Shown: in pieces, positions 1 to 6,530 of the stretch
Numbering within the stretch: the stretch's first letter is position 1
How the letters are laid out: the number at the start of each line of letters is the position of its first letter
NCBI GenBank assembly: GCA_016217625.1
Contig: JACRHK010000215.1
Coordinates: forward strand, 1 to 8,371
Length of the DNA stretch: 8,371 nucleotides
Origin: Nitrospirota bacterium
GTDB taxonomy: Bacteria; Nitrospirota; RBG-16-64-22; JACRHK01
Direction: 5' to 3'
Made by a program: the position numbers and the translations under genes
The notes under the pieces: model-generated
What the model was told of the DNA's origin: nothing
Database searches by the model: none
The model's input: the letters and a program-made list of their open reading frames with translations, nothing else

Positions 1-768
1 CAGGTGGTCGTCCTCGCCGCCATGCTGGCCGCCGCCGGCTGGACGGCCCTGATGACCGTGATGGGGATGCCGATCAGCGCCTCCCATGCCCTCATCGGCG
101 GCCTCATCGGCTCGGCGATCTTTGCCCAGGGGATGGCCGTCCTCAAGATGAAAGGCGTCTTGACCATCCTCATCGCCCTGTTTGTCTCCCCCATCCTAGG
201 CCTCGCCATCGGGTTCCTGCTGATGATCAGCTTGATGCGGATTTTCCAGCGCACTTCCCCCGCCCTGGTGAACAAGTGGTTCGGCACGCTCCAGGTCGTC
301 TCGGCCGGCTTCATGGCCTTGAGCCACGGGACGAACGACGCTCAGAAGGTCATGGGGGTCATCACCCTCGCCCTCGTGAGCGGGGGGTTCCTCCCGACCG
401 TGGAAGTTCCCCTCTGGGTCATCACCGCCTGCGCGACCGCCATGGCGTTGGGAACGGCCGTCGGCGGCTGGCGGGTCATCAAGACGCTGGGGCTTCGCCT
501 CTCCCATATCCAGCCGGTCCACGGATTCGCCGCCGAGACCGCCTCCACGGCGATTCTCATGGGCACGGCGCACATGGGCATCCCCGTGAGCACCACGCAC
601 GTCATCACGAGCGCCGTGATGGGCGTGGGGGCCACGAAGCGCCTCTCGGCCGTTCGCTGGGGCATCGGGAAGAAGATTGTCTATGCCTGGATCTTCACGC
701 TCCCCGCCTGCCTCCTCTTGGCGGGAATTCTCTATCTGGGACTCCAGGCCCTTCTCCAGGCAGGCTGA
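1..768 (+). CDS. PiT-family inorganic phosphate transporter, C-terminal part
   Basis: This is the 3' part of an integral inner-membrane permease that brings inorganic phosphate into the cell, normally in symport with H+ or Na+. The frame is open from the first base, so the gene starts before the window; about 255 residues are present. Two inverted-repeat signatures typical of PiT proteins are visible: the [14 protein letters not shown] stretch near residue 27 and [15 protein letters not shown] near residue 198. The family signature appears as [12 protein letters not shown] around residue 108. Several hydrophobic segments follow, the last ending in a Leu/Ala-rich helix just before the stop. 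The N-terminal GANDVAN-type repeat would lie outside the window. mtnA begins 8 nt after the stop, so the two are probably co-transcribed, although they have no obvious shared pathway. A sulfate or other anion permease of the same fold is less likely because of the GTNDAQK motif. Confidence 0.93.
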   Translation, partial: QVVVLAAMLAAAGWTALMTVMGMPISASHALIGGLIGSAIFAQGMAVLKMKGVLTILIALFVSPILGLAIGFLLMISLMRIFQRTSPALVNKWFGTLQVVSAGFMALSHGTNDAQKVMGVITLALVSGGFLPTVEVPLWVITACATAMALGTAVGGWRVIKTLGLRLSHIQPVHGFAAETASTAILMGTAHMGIPVSTTHVITSAVMGVGATKRLSAVRWGIGKKIVYAWIFTLPACLLLAGILYLGLQALLQAG

Positions 769-776
769 GGGCAATC

Positions 777-1856
777 ATGTTCGAGACGATCCGATGGAGA
801 GAGGGAAAGGTGGAGATCCTGGATCAGAGCCGCCTTCCCCTGGAGGTCGTCTACCTCTCCTGCCGAGAAGTCGGGGAGGTGGCGGAGGCGATCAAGACGC
901 TGAAAATTCGCGGGGCTCCCGCCATCGGGATCGCCGCGGCCATGGGCCTGGCCCTGGGAGCGCAATCCCTCTCTGCGCGGGACTTCAGGGAGTTCCAACG
1001 CGGGCTCAGGGGGATCGCGTCTCAGCTTGCCGCCACGCGCCCCACGGCCGTGAACCTCTTCTGGGCCCTGGATCGGATGCAGGCCTACGCGGCCGCGCAC
1101 AGAGAGGAAGCGATCGAGCAGATCAAGCAGGGGCTCGTGGGAGAGGCGCAGCGGATCCTGGAGGAAGACATCGCCGTCAACCGGGCCATCGGGAAATGGG
1201 GCGCGGCCCTCATCCCCGACGGCGCGCGGATATTGACCCACTGCAACGCCGGCGCCCTGGCCACGGGCGGCTACGGCACGGCCACGGCGCCTATGCGCGT
1301 CACCGTGGAGGAGGGAAAGCGGATCCATGTGTACGCCGACGAGACCCGGCCGGTCCTCCAGGGCGCAAGACTCACGGCCTGGGAGCTCATGCAGGACGGC
1401 ATCCCCGTGACGCTCATCACCGACAACATGGCCGCTCAGTTCATGCGCAGGGGGATGATCGATTTGGCGATCGTGGGGACCGACCGGACCGTCCGCAACG
1501 GCGACGTCGCCAACAAGATCGGGACCTACGGCGTGGCCGTCCTCTGCAAGGCCCACAAGATTCCGTTCTATGTCGCCGCGCCGATCTCGTCGATCGATTT
1601 CTCTCTCGCGACGGGGAAGAAGATCCCGATCGAGGAGCGCCCGCCCGAAGAGGTCACGCACATCCAGGGGAAGCGGATTGCGCCGGAAGGGGTGCAGGTC
1701 GCGAACCCGGCGTTCGACGTCACGCCCGCCCGTCTGGTGACGGCCATCATCACGGAGAAGGGGGTCTTCCGCCCCCGCGACCTCCGCCGCCTCGCCGACC
1801 CCAACGCCGACTTAGAGACGATCCGGATACGCGAAGCCCCACACACTACTCGGTGA
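777..1856 (+). CDS. mtnA: S-methyl-5-thioribose-1-phosphate isomerase (MtnA)
   Basis: This is a cytoplasmic enzyme of methionine salvage that isomerises methylthioribose-1-phosphate to methylthioribulose-1-phosphate. The product is 359 residues, the usual size for bacterial MtnA of the eIF2B-like family. Visible family motifs are [15 protein letters not shown] (44-58), [16 protein letters not shown] (154-169), [19 protein letters not shown] (186-204), TDNMAA (215-220) and [19 protein letters not shown] (233-251). By comparison with the Bacillus subtilis enzyme, Cys156 and Asp236 are the expected catalytic pair; both are present. The ATG at 777 is preceded by GAGGG at about 7 nt and lies 8 nt after the phosphate transporter stop, which favours this start. 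No other methionine-salvage gene is in the window, so a role in 5-deoxyribose-1-phosphate disposal, known for some MtnA homologues, cannot be excluded. An eIF2B regulatory-subunit homologue is unlikely given the complete active site. Confidence 0.96.
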   Translation: MFETIRWREGKVEILDQSRLPLEVVYLSCREVGEVAEAIKTLKIRGAPAIGIAAAMGLALGAQSLSARDFREFQRGLRGIASQLAATRPTAVNLFWALDRMQAYAAAHREEAIEQIKQGLVGEAQRILEEDIAVNRAIGKWGAALIPDGARILTHCNAGALATGGYGTATAPMRVTVEEGKRIHVYADETRPVLQGARLTAWELMQDGIPVTLITDNMAAQFMRRGMIDLAIVGTDRTVRNGDVANKIGTYGVAVLCKAHKIPFYVAAPISSIDFSLATGKKIPIEERPPEEVTHIQGKRIAPEGVQVANPAFDVTPARLVTAIITEKGVFRPRDLRRLADPNADLETIRIREAPHTTR

Positions 1857-1871
1857 GAGATGATGACGGTG

Positions 1872-1900
1872 TTGACAAAATTCTGTGTGTACAGTAAGCT
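1872..1900 (+). promoter_or_regulatory. Sigma70-like promoter for the HicB-like gene, with operator-like repeat
   Basis: A perfect -35 box TTGACA (1872-1877) is followed after 17 nt by TAAGCT (1895-1900), a weak -10. The spacer contains CTGT-GTGT-ACAG (1883-1894), a short inverted repeat placed where a repressor would block RNA polymerase. It lies 16 nt after the mtnA stop and about 50 nt before the HicB-like ATG, so that gene can be transcribed independently of mtnA. Autoregulation is inferred from how toxin-antitoxin genes usually behave, and is not shown here. Confidence 0.55.
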
Positions 1901-1952
1901 AGGAAGCAAACACTAAGCCCAACAGGCACTATTGGAAATTTTGGGAGCCTCG

Positions 1953-2231
1953 ATGCAATTTTCGATTTTCCTTGAACCTATTCAAGAACCCGGTTTTGAA
2001 GGATGGTACTATGCCCACATCCCGGCGCTGGATTTGACCACCCAAGGCCAGGGGATAGAAGGGGCTACCGCCGCTGCTCAGGATCTGGTCAAACTCTGGG
2101 TGGAGGCGAAACGCCAGCACGGCGAACCGATCCCCTCGGAAACCCAGTCATACATCACGCGCATCGAGGTCTCCGATGCCGCCCTCAGTCCTTCGCACTC
2201 GCTTCCGCTTCCTTGTCTATTGGCCACCTAA
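1953..2231 (+). CDS. HicB-family antitoxin-like protein, apparently without toxin
   Basis: This is a 92-residue protein resembling the N-terminal partial RNase H-like fold of HicB antitoxins: a first beta strand (MQFSIFLEP), a YYAHIPALDLTTQGQG stretch matching the usual 'iPelpgc-TqGdt' region, then an amphipathic helix with EGATAAAQDLVKLWVEA and the common GEPIPSE turn. HicB proteins bind and neutralise HicA mRNA interferases and repress their own promoter. The ATG at 1953 has GGGAG at about 7 nt; an in-frame TTG at 1932 lacks such a site. The first 72 or so residues look normal. The tail after the TRIEV strand (Ser/Pro/Leu-rich, ending LPCLLAT) does not look like family sequence and may be read-through into foreign DNA. 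No C-terminal ribbon-helix-helix or HTH domain is seen. No HicA-like frame was found on either side, so this is an orphan or decayed antitoxin. Confidence 0.72.
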   Translation: MQFSIFLEPIQEPGFEGWYYAHIPALDLTTQGQGIEGATAAAQDLVKLWVEAKRQHGEPIPSETQSYITRIEVSDAALSPSHSLPLPCLLAT

Positions 2232-2562
2232 CGACACCTCTGACACCCGGGATAAACGCGAAAGACCTCTGGTTCGGGATACAAGGCTCGCATTCCACTT
2301 TCTCACACCTCTTTGACTCCTCCATCTGCTTCTCATGCAACCATTGCCCCAACTCAAAGCCGACGCGTTCACCTTTCTTTGTGTGACAGAGAACATCCGG
2401 GCACTCATTTTCCGGTTGCACTACCCATGACTGAATGGTTTTTGCAAACGAAGGAAATGAATCCAAAAACCTTTGAAATATTGCGGCTTCGTATTTCTTT
2501 TGCTCTACAGCCGTTTCTCCCGCCTGAACTTTCCTGGTCTTACTCCCCCTCCGCTTTCCGCA
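2185..2562 (-). pseudogene. Start-less fragment of an unrecognised protein
   Basis: The minus-strand frame is open from 2562 to a stop at 2185-2187 and reads as protein-like sequence in its middle: EKKYEAAIF-type helix (as EQKKYEAAIFQRFLDSF), then PDVLCHTKKGERVGFELGQW and LHEKQMEES. The alternation of a PD-x-L strand, a polar turn and a G-x-E-L strand recalls the core of small restriction-like or NERD-like folds, but I do not recognise the family and assign no function. No ATG or GTG precedes this stretch. The only possible start is TTG at 2466, which would cut off the first helix and has a poor ribosome binding site. The upstream end runs out of frame into the 3' end of galT. The last 30 residues (from about CIPNQR) look unrelated. 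It is therefore best seen as a gene fragment cut at both ends. Base composition is clearly lower in GC than in the neighbours. Confidence 0.45.
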
Positions 2563-3550
2563 TCACCTCGGCCGTCTCCTCCGGCAGGGCGGTGGTGATG
2601 TAGATCCCGGACCCCATCTCGAAGCCTGCCATGTGCGCGATCCGCGGGATGATCTGCGCGTGCCACAGGTAGTACTCCTCGTTCTCATCCTTGAGGGGGA
2701 TGGTGTGGAGGATGTAGTTGTAATCCGGGCCGTTCAACGCCTTCCAGAGCTTCAGGAGCGTGGCCTTCAAGACCCGCGCGAACTCCTTCGCCTCGGGCAC
2801 GGCGATCTGGCCGAAGCTGGGGTGATGGGCCTTGGGAAGGATCCAGGTCTCAAAGGGGTAGCGGGAGGCGAAGGGGTGGATGACGACGAACCGCTCCGTC
2901 TCCAGGACGACGCGGGTTCCCGCGCGCAGCTCCTCGTCCCGCATCTCACAGTAGACGCATTTCCCCGTATTGTCGAAGTACTGCGTGGCCACCTCGTGCT
3001 TCCGCCGGATATAGGGGGGCACGATGGGCGTGGCGACCAATTGGGAATGCGGATGGAGCAGTGAAGTCCCGGCCCTCTCCCCCGAGTTCTTGAAGAGGAT
3101 GAGGTACTTGACCCGCGGGTCGTCGCGAAGGGCCAGGTAGCGGTCCCGGTACATGAGGACGACCTCCTCCACCTGGCCGTCCGGCATGAACGGGATAGGG
3201 GTGTTGTGGCTCGGCGTCTCGATGACCACCTCGTGGTGGCCCACGCCCTGCATCGTGCGGAAGAGGCCGTTCTCCATCCGCCGCTCCAGGCTCCCTTCGG
3301 GCCGGAGCGCCGGAAACTTGTTGGGGATTGTCCGCACCCACCAGCCTTGTTCGTTCGCCCGCCCTGTCCGGTACGCCCACGCCTCCGGCGGGGTCCGTGC
3401 CTCGTTCCCCGGGCAGAACGGACAGCTAGGGTCGTGCTCGGGCAGCGGCGCGCGGTTCTCCGTACGGGCGAACTGGACCGGCCGCTGCGTCCGCTCCTTC
3501 GCCACGATAATCCAGTCGTTGGTCGTTGGGTCCTGCCTCAGCTCGGACAT
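2540..3550 (-). CDS. galT: Galactose-1-phosphate uridylyltransferase
   Basis: This is a cytoplasmic Leloir-pathway enzyme that exchanges UMP between UDP-glucose and galactose-1-phosphate, through a uridylyl-histidine intermediate. The product has 336 residues, the normal length. In the first half are the zinc pair CPFC (Cys43, Cys46), SHN with His115, and the active-site HPHSQ (166-170), in which His168 corresponds to the nucleophile and Gln170 to the partner glutamine of the E. coli enzyme. A second CVYC pair (198-201) and the second HIT-like half with LWHAQIIPR (295-303) follow, as in many bacterial non-E. coli GalT proteins. The ATG at 3550 follows an AGAGGG-type site about 11 nt upstream, and a promoter lies about 58 nt upstream. 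No other galactose gene is adjacent, so a role with another sugar phosphate, as in ADP-glucose phosphorylase relatives, is possible. A decayed second copy of its 5' end occurs at 6716-6855. Confidence 0.95.
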   Translation of the reverse strand: MSELRQDPTTNDWIIVAKERTQRPVQFARTENRAPLPEHDPSCPFCPGNEARTPPEAWAYRTGRANEQGWWVRTIPNKFPALRPEGSLERRMENGLFRTMQGVGHHEVVIETPSHNTPIPFMPDGQVEEVVLMYRDRYLALRDDPRVKYLILFKNSGERAGTSLLHPHSQLVATPIVPPYIRRKHEVATQYFDNTGKCVYCEMRDEELRAGTRVVLETERFVVIHPFASRYPFETWILPKAHHPSFGQIAVPEAKEFARVLKATLLKLWKALNGPDYNYILHTIPLKDENEEYYLWHAQIIPRIAHMAGFEMGSGIYITTALPEETAEVMRKAEGE

Positions 3551-3607
3551 CGTGACACACCCTCTATGTCATGGACAACTTGGGAGCGATATCCTTCGTC
3601 TTTGCGG

Positions 3608-3636
3608 ATCGTAGAATAGTCTGTTTCCAAAAACAA
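3608..3636 (-). promoter_or_regulatory. Promoter of galT
   Basis: On the minus strand TTGTTT (3636-3631) and TACGAT (3613-3608) are separated by 17 nt, giving a leader of about 50 nt before the galT ATG at 3550. The matching stretch in the duplicated region (TTGTGT at 6927-6922, TACTAT at 6903-6898) keeps both boxes although the sequence between them has diverged, which supports a promoter role. Confidence 0.5.
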
Positions 3637-3678
3637 GAAGATTTTTCAGAACGGATATTACCCTAGCAGGGGGTGGGA

Positions 3679-3702
3679 TTGGGAACGATCGAAACAGTAT
3701 TG
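3679..3702 (+). pseudogene. Remnant of the start of an NmrA-like gene
   Basis: Starting at TTG 3679 the sequence reads (L/M)GTIETVL, against MGTIETIL for the intact NmrA-like gene at 6968; 20 of 24 bases agree. After this the frame diverges (TTRWRE...) and ends at a TAA at about 3733-3736 that overlaps the neighbouring stop. Its placement relative to galT mirrors that of the intact gene relative to the galT remnant at 6716-6855, which is the main reason to accept so short a match. It cannot make a functional product. Confidence 0.5.
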
Positions 3703-3733
3703 ACGACAAGATGGAGGGAAACAGCCCCTTTGC

Positions 3734-4234
3734 CTAATTGAAGCGAAGCCCCTGCGCGAAGAATGCGACCCTCTCGTTCGTATCGCGCAGGCGGGCGGAG
3801 AGGGTGCGGCAGAATGTCCAGAGCATCTTGTAGGCTATGCCCCTGTTGAAGAAGAGGAGTTCGTCCAGATCGGACTTAGAAATGGTGAGGAGATCCGCAT
3901 CGGTACCGGCAATAGCGTGGGCGGAGCGGGGGAAGTCATCCAGGAGGGCCATCTCTCCGAAATAGTCGCCGGGCTTGAGCACTGTCAGCGCCTCTTCACC
4001 GACGCCGGGAATGAGCTTGGAGATCCGCACCTCGCCTTTTACCACGATGTAACATTGATCCCCGAACGATCCTTCCTCGAAAAGGATCGTTTCCTTGGTG
4101 ACGCGGGTTATCGTGCAGATCTGAAGGATCTTCCTGCACTCTTCATCTGTCAGTCCTTCGAAGAAAACGAGAGACCGCAGATAGGCGATGCCGGGATAGA
4201 CTGTTGGGAAAGCTGCCTGGATGGTCTTTTCCAT
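3734..4234 (-). CDS. Stand-alone cyclic nucleotide-binding domain protein
   Basis: This is a 166-residue soluble protein made almost entirely of one cyclic-nucleotide-binding domain of the CRP/PKA type. A short N-terminal helix precedes FFEGLTDEE (24-32). The beta roll follows with GDQCYIVVKGEVRIS (58-72), then the phosphate-binding cassette FGEMALLDDFPRSAHA (92-107). Glu94 and Arg103, the residues that hold the ribose and phosphate of cAMP or cGMP, are both present. The C-terminal helix ends in ARLRDTNERVAFF (147-159). No helix-turn-helix, kinase or channel segment is attached, so it is not a CRP/FNR transcription factor and must act through partners, if it acts at all. The ATG at 4234 is chosen because AGGAG lies 7 nt upstream. 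An in-frame GTG at 4282 would add 16 residues, but it sits inside an inverted repeat. The gene lies downstream of typA in the same direction but is separated by 355 bp. The ligand is not known from sequence. Confidence 0.88.
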   Translation of the reverse strand: MEKTIQAAFPTVYPGIAYLRSLVFFEGLTDEECRKILQICTITRVTKETILFEEGSFGDQCYIVVKGEVRISKLIPGVGEEALTVLKPGDYFGEMALLDDFPRSAHAIAGTDADLLTISKSDLDELLFFNRGIAYKMLWTFCRTLSARLRDTNERVAFFAQGLRFN

Positions 4235-4243
4235 GGCGCAACT

Positions 4244-4298
4244 CCTGTATGGGTTCCTATGGATCTCGTCGTATAGGCTCACCTGTATCCTATACAGG
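4244..4298 (-). promoter_or_regulatory. Leader with inverted repeat and alternative pairing over the RBS
   Basis: CCTGTAT-cct-ATACAGG (4282-4298) is a perfect 7-bp inverted repeat with a 3-nt spacer. A third copy of the arm, reading ATACAGG on the minus strand at 4250-4244, includes most of the AGGAG ribosome binding site (4246-4242) of the cyclic-nucleotide-binding gene. In RNA the first arm could pair either with its neighbour or with the ribosome binding site copy, which would be mutually exclusive. It could equally be a DNA operator. Function is inferred. Confidence 0.35.
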
Positions 4299-4589
4299 GG
4301 TTCGTACTCTGTCTCTGTGTGAGCAATTCCTATGCCTAGCGATAGCCTGTAACCATAGTACCGGGGATTGTCGTAACTCCATTGCTAATTCAAGCAGTTT
4401 CGGACAATCATTTCACAGTCTGCCGGGAAAAATACTCGGTAAGCAGTCCTATCCCTGCCAGTTCCTGTCACTCTGGTGCTCAAAATGGTTCTCCTCCCTG
4501 CACGGGTTCCTTTGCCCTTATCTATGCATGCAAGATCGCAAATTTCCCTTGACAGCCTTTTTCATAGGTGACCCCATGGCTTTCTCCTC
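4299..4589. other. Intergenic region between typA and the cyclic-nucleotide-binding gene
   Basis: About 290 bp, clearly lower in GC than the flanking genes. The plus strand is open through it, but the translation is Ser/Cys/Phe-rich and unlike any protein I know, so I treat it as non-coding. No convincing -35/-10 pair was found for the downstream minus-strand gene, and no terminator with a T tract after the typA stop. The only coding-like item is a 19-codon minus-strand frame right after typA (4518-4577). A TGCATGCA palindrome lies at about 4525-4532. Confidence 0.5.
4518..4577 (-). CDS. Possible 19-residue leader or micro-ORF after typA
   Basis: Immediately downstream of the typA stop, an AGAGGAG motif is followed about 6-8 nt later by ATG at 4577. 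The frame encodes 19 residues (MGSPMKKAVKGN...CMHR), basic in the middle, and ends with TAA at 4518-4520. The good ribosome binding site and its position just behind typA are the only evidence. It could be the start of a lost gene, a micro-protein translated after typA, or chance. I do not recognise the peptide. Confidence 0.2.
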   Translation of the reverse strand: MGSPMKKAVKGNLRSCMHR

Positions 4590-6419
4590 TCATCCCTTCT
4601 TTCGCCTCGCATCGTGGCCGGTGAGGTCGCGCTTCCGGAGACGGATCGCTTTCGGCGTCACCTCCACCAGTTCGTCGTCGGCGATGAACTCGATGGCCCG
4701 CTCCAGCGTCATCTCGCGGGGCGGGGTGAGGCGGATCGCCTCGTCGGCGCCGGCGGCGCGGATGTTCGTGAGGTGCTTCGTCTTGCAGGGGTTCACGCGC
4801 AGGTCGTTCGCCCGCGCGTGCTCGCCGACGAGCATCCCCTCGTAGATCGGCTCGCCAGGCTCGACGAAGAGGACGCCCCGCTCCTGGAGGTTCCAGAGGG
4901 CGTAGGCGACGGCGGTCCCCGTCTCCATCGAGATGAGCGACCCTCGCAGGCGGCCGGGGATCTCGCCGGCGAACGGCCGGTAGGAATGGAACGTGTGGTT
5001 GAGGATTCCCGTCCCGCGGGTGTCCGTGAGAAAGGCGCTGCGGTATCCGAAGAGGCCGCGCGAGGGGACGAGAAACTCAAGCCGCACCATCCCGTCGCCG
5101 AGGTTCGTCATGTCCTGCATCTTCGCGCGGCGGGGGCCGAGCGTCTCCATCACGACGCCGACGTACTCCTCGGGGACGTCAATCAGAACGGTCTCGAACG
5201 GCTCGTTCACTTCCCCCTCGATCTCCCGCAGGATGACCTCGGGCCGCGAGACGGCCAGCTCGTAACCTTCCCGGCGTATCGTCTCGATGAGGATCGCGAG
5301 ATGGAGCTCCCCCCGCCCGGAGACCTTGAAGACTTCCGGCTGGTCGGTCTCTTCGACGCGCAGGGCGACGTTCGTCCGGAGCTCCCGCATGAGCCGCTCG
5401 CGGAGGTTCCGGGACGAGACGTATTTCCCTTCCCTTCCCGCAAAGGGCGAGTTGTTGACGATGAAGTGGATCGAGATCGTCGGCTCGCCGATGGAGAGCG
5501 GGGGAAGGGGAGTGGGCCGCTCGGGGTCGGTCAGCGTCTCGCCGATCTCCACCTCGTCGAACCCGGCGAGGAGGACGATGTCGCCCGCCCGCGCTTCGGC
5601 GAGCGGCGTCCGGCGGAGCCCCTCGTAGACGAAAAGATGGGTCGCCTTGGCCTTGATGGAGGCCCCGTCGGCCGCGATCCGGGCGGCTGTTTCTCCGGGG
5701 GCGATCCGCCCGTTCGTGACGCGGCCGAGCGCCATCCGGCCGATGTAGTTGTCGTACTCGATCGACGTGACCTGCATCTGGAAAGGGAGCGTCGGGTCTC
5801 CCGCGGGAGGCGGCACGTGCTCGAGAATCAGATCGAAGAGGGGCCCTAAGTCCGTCTCCGGGCCGGCCGGGTCGAGGCGCGCGTACCCTTCCTTCGCGGA
5901 GACGAAGATTGCGGGGAAGTCAAGCTGGGCTTCCGTCGCGTTCAACTCGACGAACAGGTCGAAGACCTGGTCGACAACCTCGCGCGGCCGGGCGCCCGTC
6001 CGGTCGATTTTGGTGACGACGACGATCGGCCTGAGCCCCTGTTCGAGGCTCTTCCGGAGGACGAACTTGGTCTGGGGCATAGGCCCCTCGCAGGCGTCCA
6101 CGAGGAGCAGGACGCCGTCAACCATCGTCAGGACCCGCTCCACCTCTCCCGAGAAGTCGGCGTGGCCTGGCGTGTCCACGATGTTGAAGCGGTGTTCGCC
6201 CCAGTGGACCGATGTCGCCTTGGAGAGGATCGTGATCCCCCGCTCGCGCTCGAGGTCGTTCGTGTCCATGACGCGCTCGGCGACGGCCTCGCCCGTCCGG
6301 AAGACGCCGGCCTGGCGGAGCATCTTGTCCACGAGCGTCGTCTTTCCGTGGTCGACGTGGGCGATGATGGCGATGTTCCGGACATCCGTCCGTAGGGCTG
6401 TCTGGGTCAGAGTGTTCAA
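4590..6419 (-). CDS. typA: Ribosome-associated translational GTPase TypA/BipA
   Basis: TypA/BipA is a GTPase of the EF-G/LepA class that binds the 70S ribosome and helps 50S assembly and growth at low temperature or under stress. With the TTG start at 6419 the product has 609 residues, the usual size. The G domain shows HVDHGKTT (21-28), RGITI (60-64), DTPGHADF (82-89) and TKID (136-139). A domain II barrel follows ([20 protein letters not shown]), then EF-G-like domains III and V ([16 protein letters not shown]...). The TypA-specific C-terminal domain includes [16 protein letters not shown] and [12 protein letters not shown] is chosen because GGGAG lies 6-7 nt before it. The frame stays open back to a GTG at 6485, but that extension would run through a strong terminator hairpin and add 22 residues that do not fit the family. 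A promoter, a terminator and a hairpin on the ribosome binding site lie upstream, suggesting leader control. Confidence 0.96.
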   Translation of the reverse strand: MNTLTQTALRTDVRNIAIIAHVDHGKTTLVDKMLRQAGVFRTGEAVAERVMDTNDLERERGITILSKATSVHWGEHRFNIVDTPGHADFSGEVERVLTMVDGVLLLVDACEGPMPQTKFVLRKSLEQGLRPIVVVTKIDRTGARPREVVDQVFDLFVELNATEAQLDFPAIFVSAKEGYARLDPAGPETDLGPLFDLILEHVPPPAGDPTLPFQMQVTSIEYDNYIGRMALGRVTNGRIAPGETAARIAADGASIKAKATHLFVYEGLRRTPLAEARAGDIVLLAGFDEVEIGETLTDPERPTPLPPLSIGEPTISIHFIVNNSPFAGREGKYVSSRNLRERLMRELRTNVALRVEETDQPEVFKVSGRGELHLAILIETIRREGYELAVSRPEVILREIEGEVNEPFETVLIDVPEEYVGVVMETLGPRRAKMQDMTNLGDGMVRLEFLVPSRGLFGYRSAFLTDTRGTGILNHTFHSYRPFAGEIPGRLRGSLISMETGTAVAYALWNLQERGVLFVEPGEPIYEGMLVGEHARANDLRVNPCKTKHLTNIRAAGADEAIRLTPPREMTLERAIEFIADDELVEVTPKAIRLRKRDLTGHDARRKKG

Positions 6420-6425
6420 AGTGTT

Positions 6426-6437
6426 CTCCCGTAAGAG
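6426..6437 (-). promoter_or_regulatory. Ribosome binding site hairpin of typA
   Basis: The minus strand reads CUCU-UACG-GGAG: a 4-bp stem with a UACG loop (a UNCG tetraloop, though closed by U-G instead of C-G) whose 3' arm is the GGAG of the typA ribosome binding site. The stem is short, so it would be weak at high temperature and could lower translation from the TTG start. The structure is visible in the sequence; its effect is inferred. Confidence 0.3.
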
Positions 6438-6445
6438 TGGCGCAC

Positions 6446-6473
6446 AAAAAAGCCCCGAGACTCTCCCGGGGCT
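6446..6473 (-). terminator. Intrinsic terminator in the typA leader
   Basis: On the minus strand a 9-bp stem (AGCCCCGGG paired with CUCGGGGCU, one G-U pair) closes a 5-nt AGAGU loop and runs directly into six T residues (the last bases overlap the stem end). This is a textbook Rho-independent terminator. It lies about 20 nt after the predicted transcription start and about 27 nt before the typA TTG codon, so it must be bypassed for typA to be expressed from the promoter at 6502-6530. It could also stop minus-strand transcripts arriving from the galT remnant. Confidence 0.8.
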
Positions 6474-6501
6474 CTCCGGTGACACGGTCTATTAGTATCG
6501 C

Positions 6502-6530
6502 ATTGTATCAGAATGCGTCTCCGCCGGCAA
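6502..6530 (-). promoter_or_regulatory. Sigma70-type promoter of typA
   Basis: TTGCCG (6530-6525) and TACAAT (6507-6502) on the minus strand are separated by exactly 17 nt. The -10 matches five of six consensus bases and the -35 four of six, including the key TTG. Transcription would start near 6495, giving a leader of about 75 nt that contains the terminator at 6446-6473. A perfect 10-bp palindrome, TAGCCGGCTA (6539-6548), lies 8 bp upstream of the -35 and could be an activator or repressor site. Confidence 0.7.

Larger units (their letters stand above)
3237..3702. repeat. Left copy of duplicated galT / promoter / NmrA-start region
   Basis: This is paired with 6716-6994. Identity is perfect over 3237-3279 versus 6716-6758 (43 nt) and over 3516-3550 versus 6821-6855 (35 nt). 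A block of about 174 bp (3342-3515) is missing from the right copy. Across the divergent promoter region similarity is weaker but readable, for example around ATAG...ACAAG-AGATT, and it rises again at the NmrA start (3679-3702 versus 6968-6991). The left copy has an intact galT and only a stub of the NmrA-like gene. Confidence 0.75.

Noticed and set aside
276..776. In-frame upstream extension of mtnA inside the phosphate transporter gene
   Set aside because: The extension is a shadow frame (His/Arg/Gly-rich). ATG 777 has its own ribosome binding site and gives the normal MtnA length.
3700..3733. Short inverted repeat AGGGG...TCCCT after the cyclic-nucleotide-binding gene as a terminator
   Set aside because: The stem is only about 5 bp and no T tract follows.
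4420..4480. Sigma54-like TGGCA...TGCT on the minus strand upstream of the cyclic-nucleotide-binding gene
   Set aside because: The distance between GG and GC is three bases too long for a -24/-12 promoter.
4549..4580. TTGACA on the plus strand as a promoter
   Set aside because: No -10-like hexamer lies 16-18 nt downstream, and no plus-strand gene follows.
4204..4845. A plus-strand frame across the typA/cyclic-nucleotide-binding gap
   Set aside because: It overlaps both genes, has a Ser/Cys/Phe-rich composition unlike a real protein, and no convincing ribosome binding site or domain.
4614..5849. A 411-codon plus-strand frame antisense to typA
   Set aside because: It is an Asp/Arg/Gly-rich shadow of a GC-rich gene. 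The minus-strand TypA reading is complete with all GTPase motifs.
6420..6485. GTG at 6485 as the typA start
   Set aside because: It would place the terminator hairpin inside the coding region and add 22 residues foreign to the family; TTG at 6419 has a good ribosome binding site.
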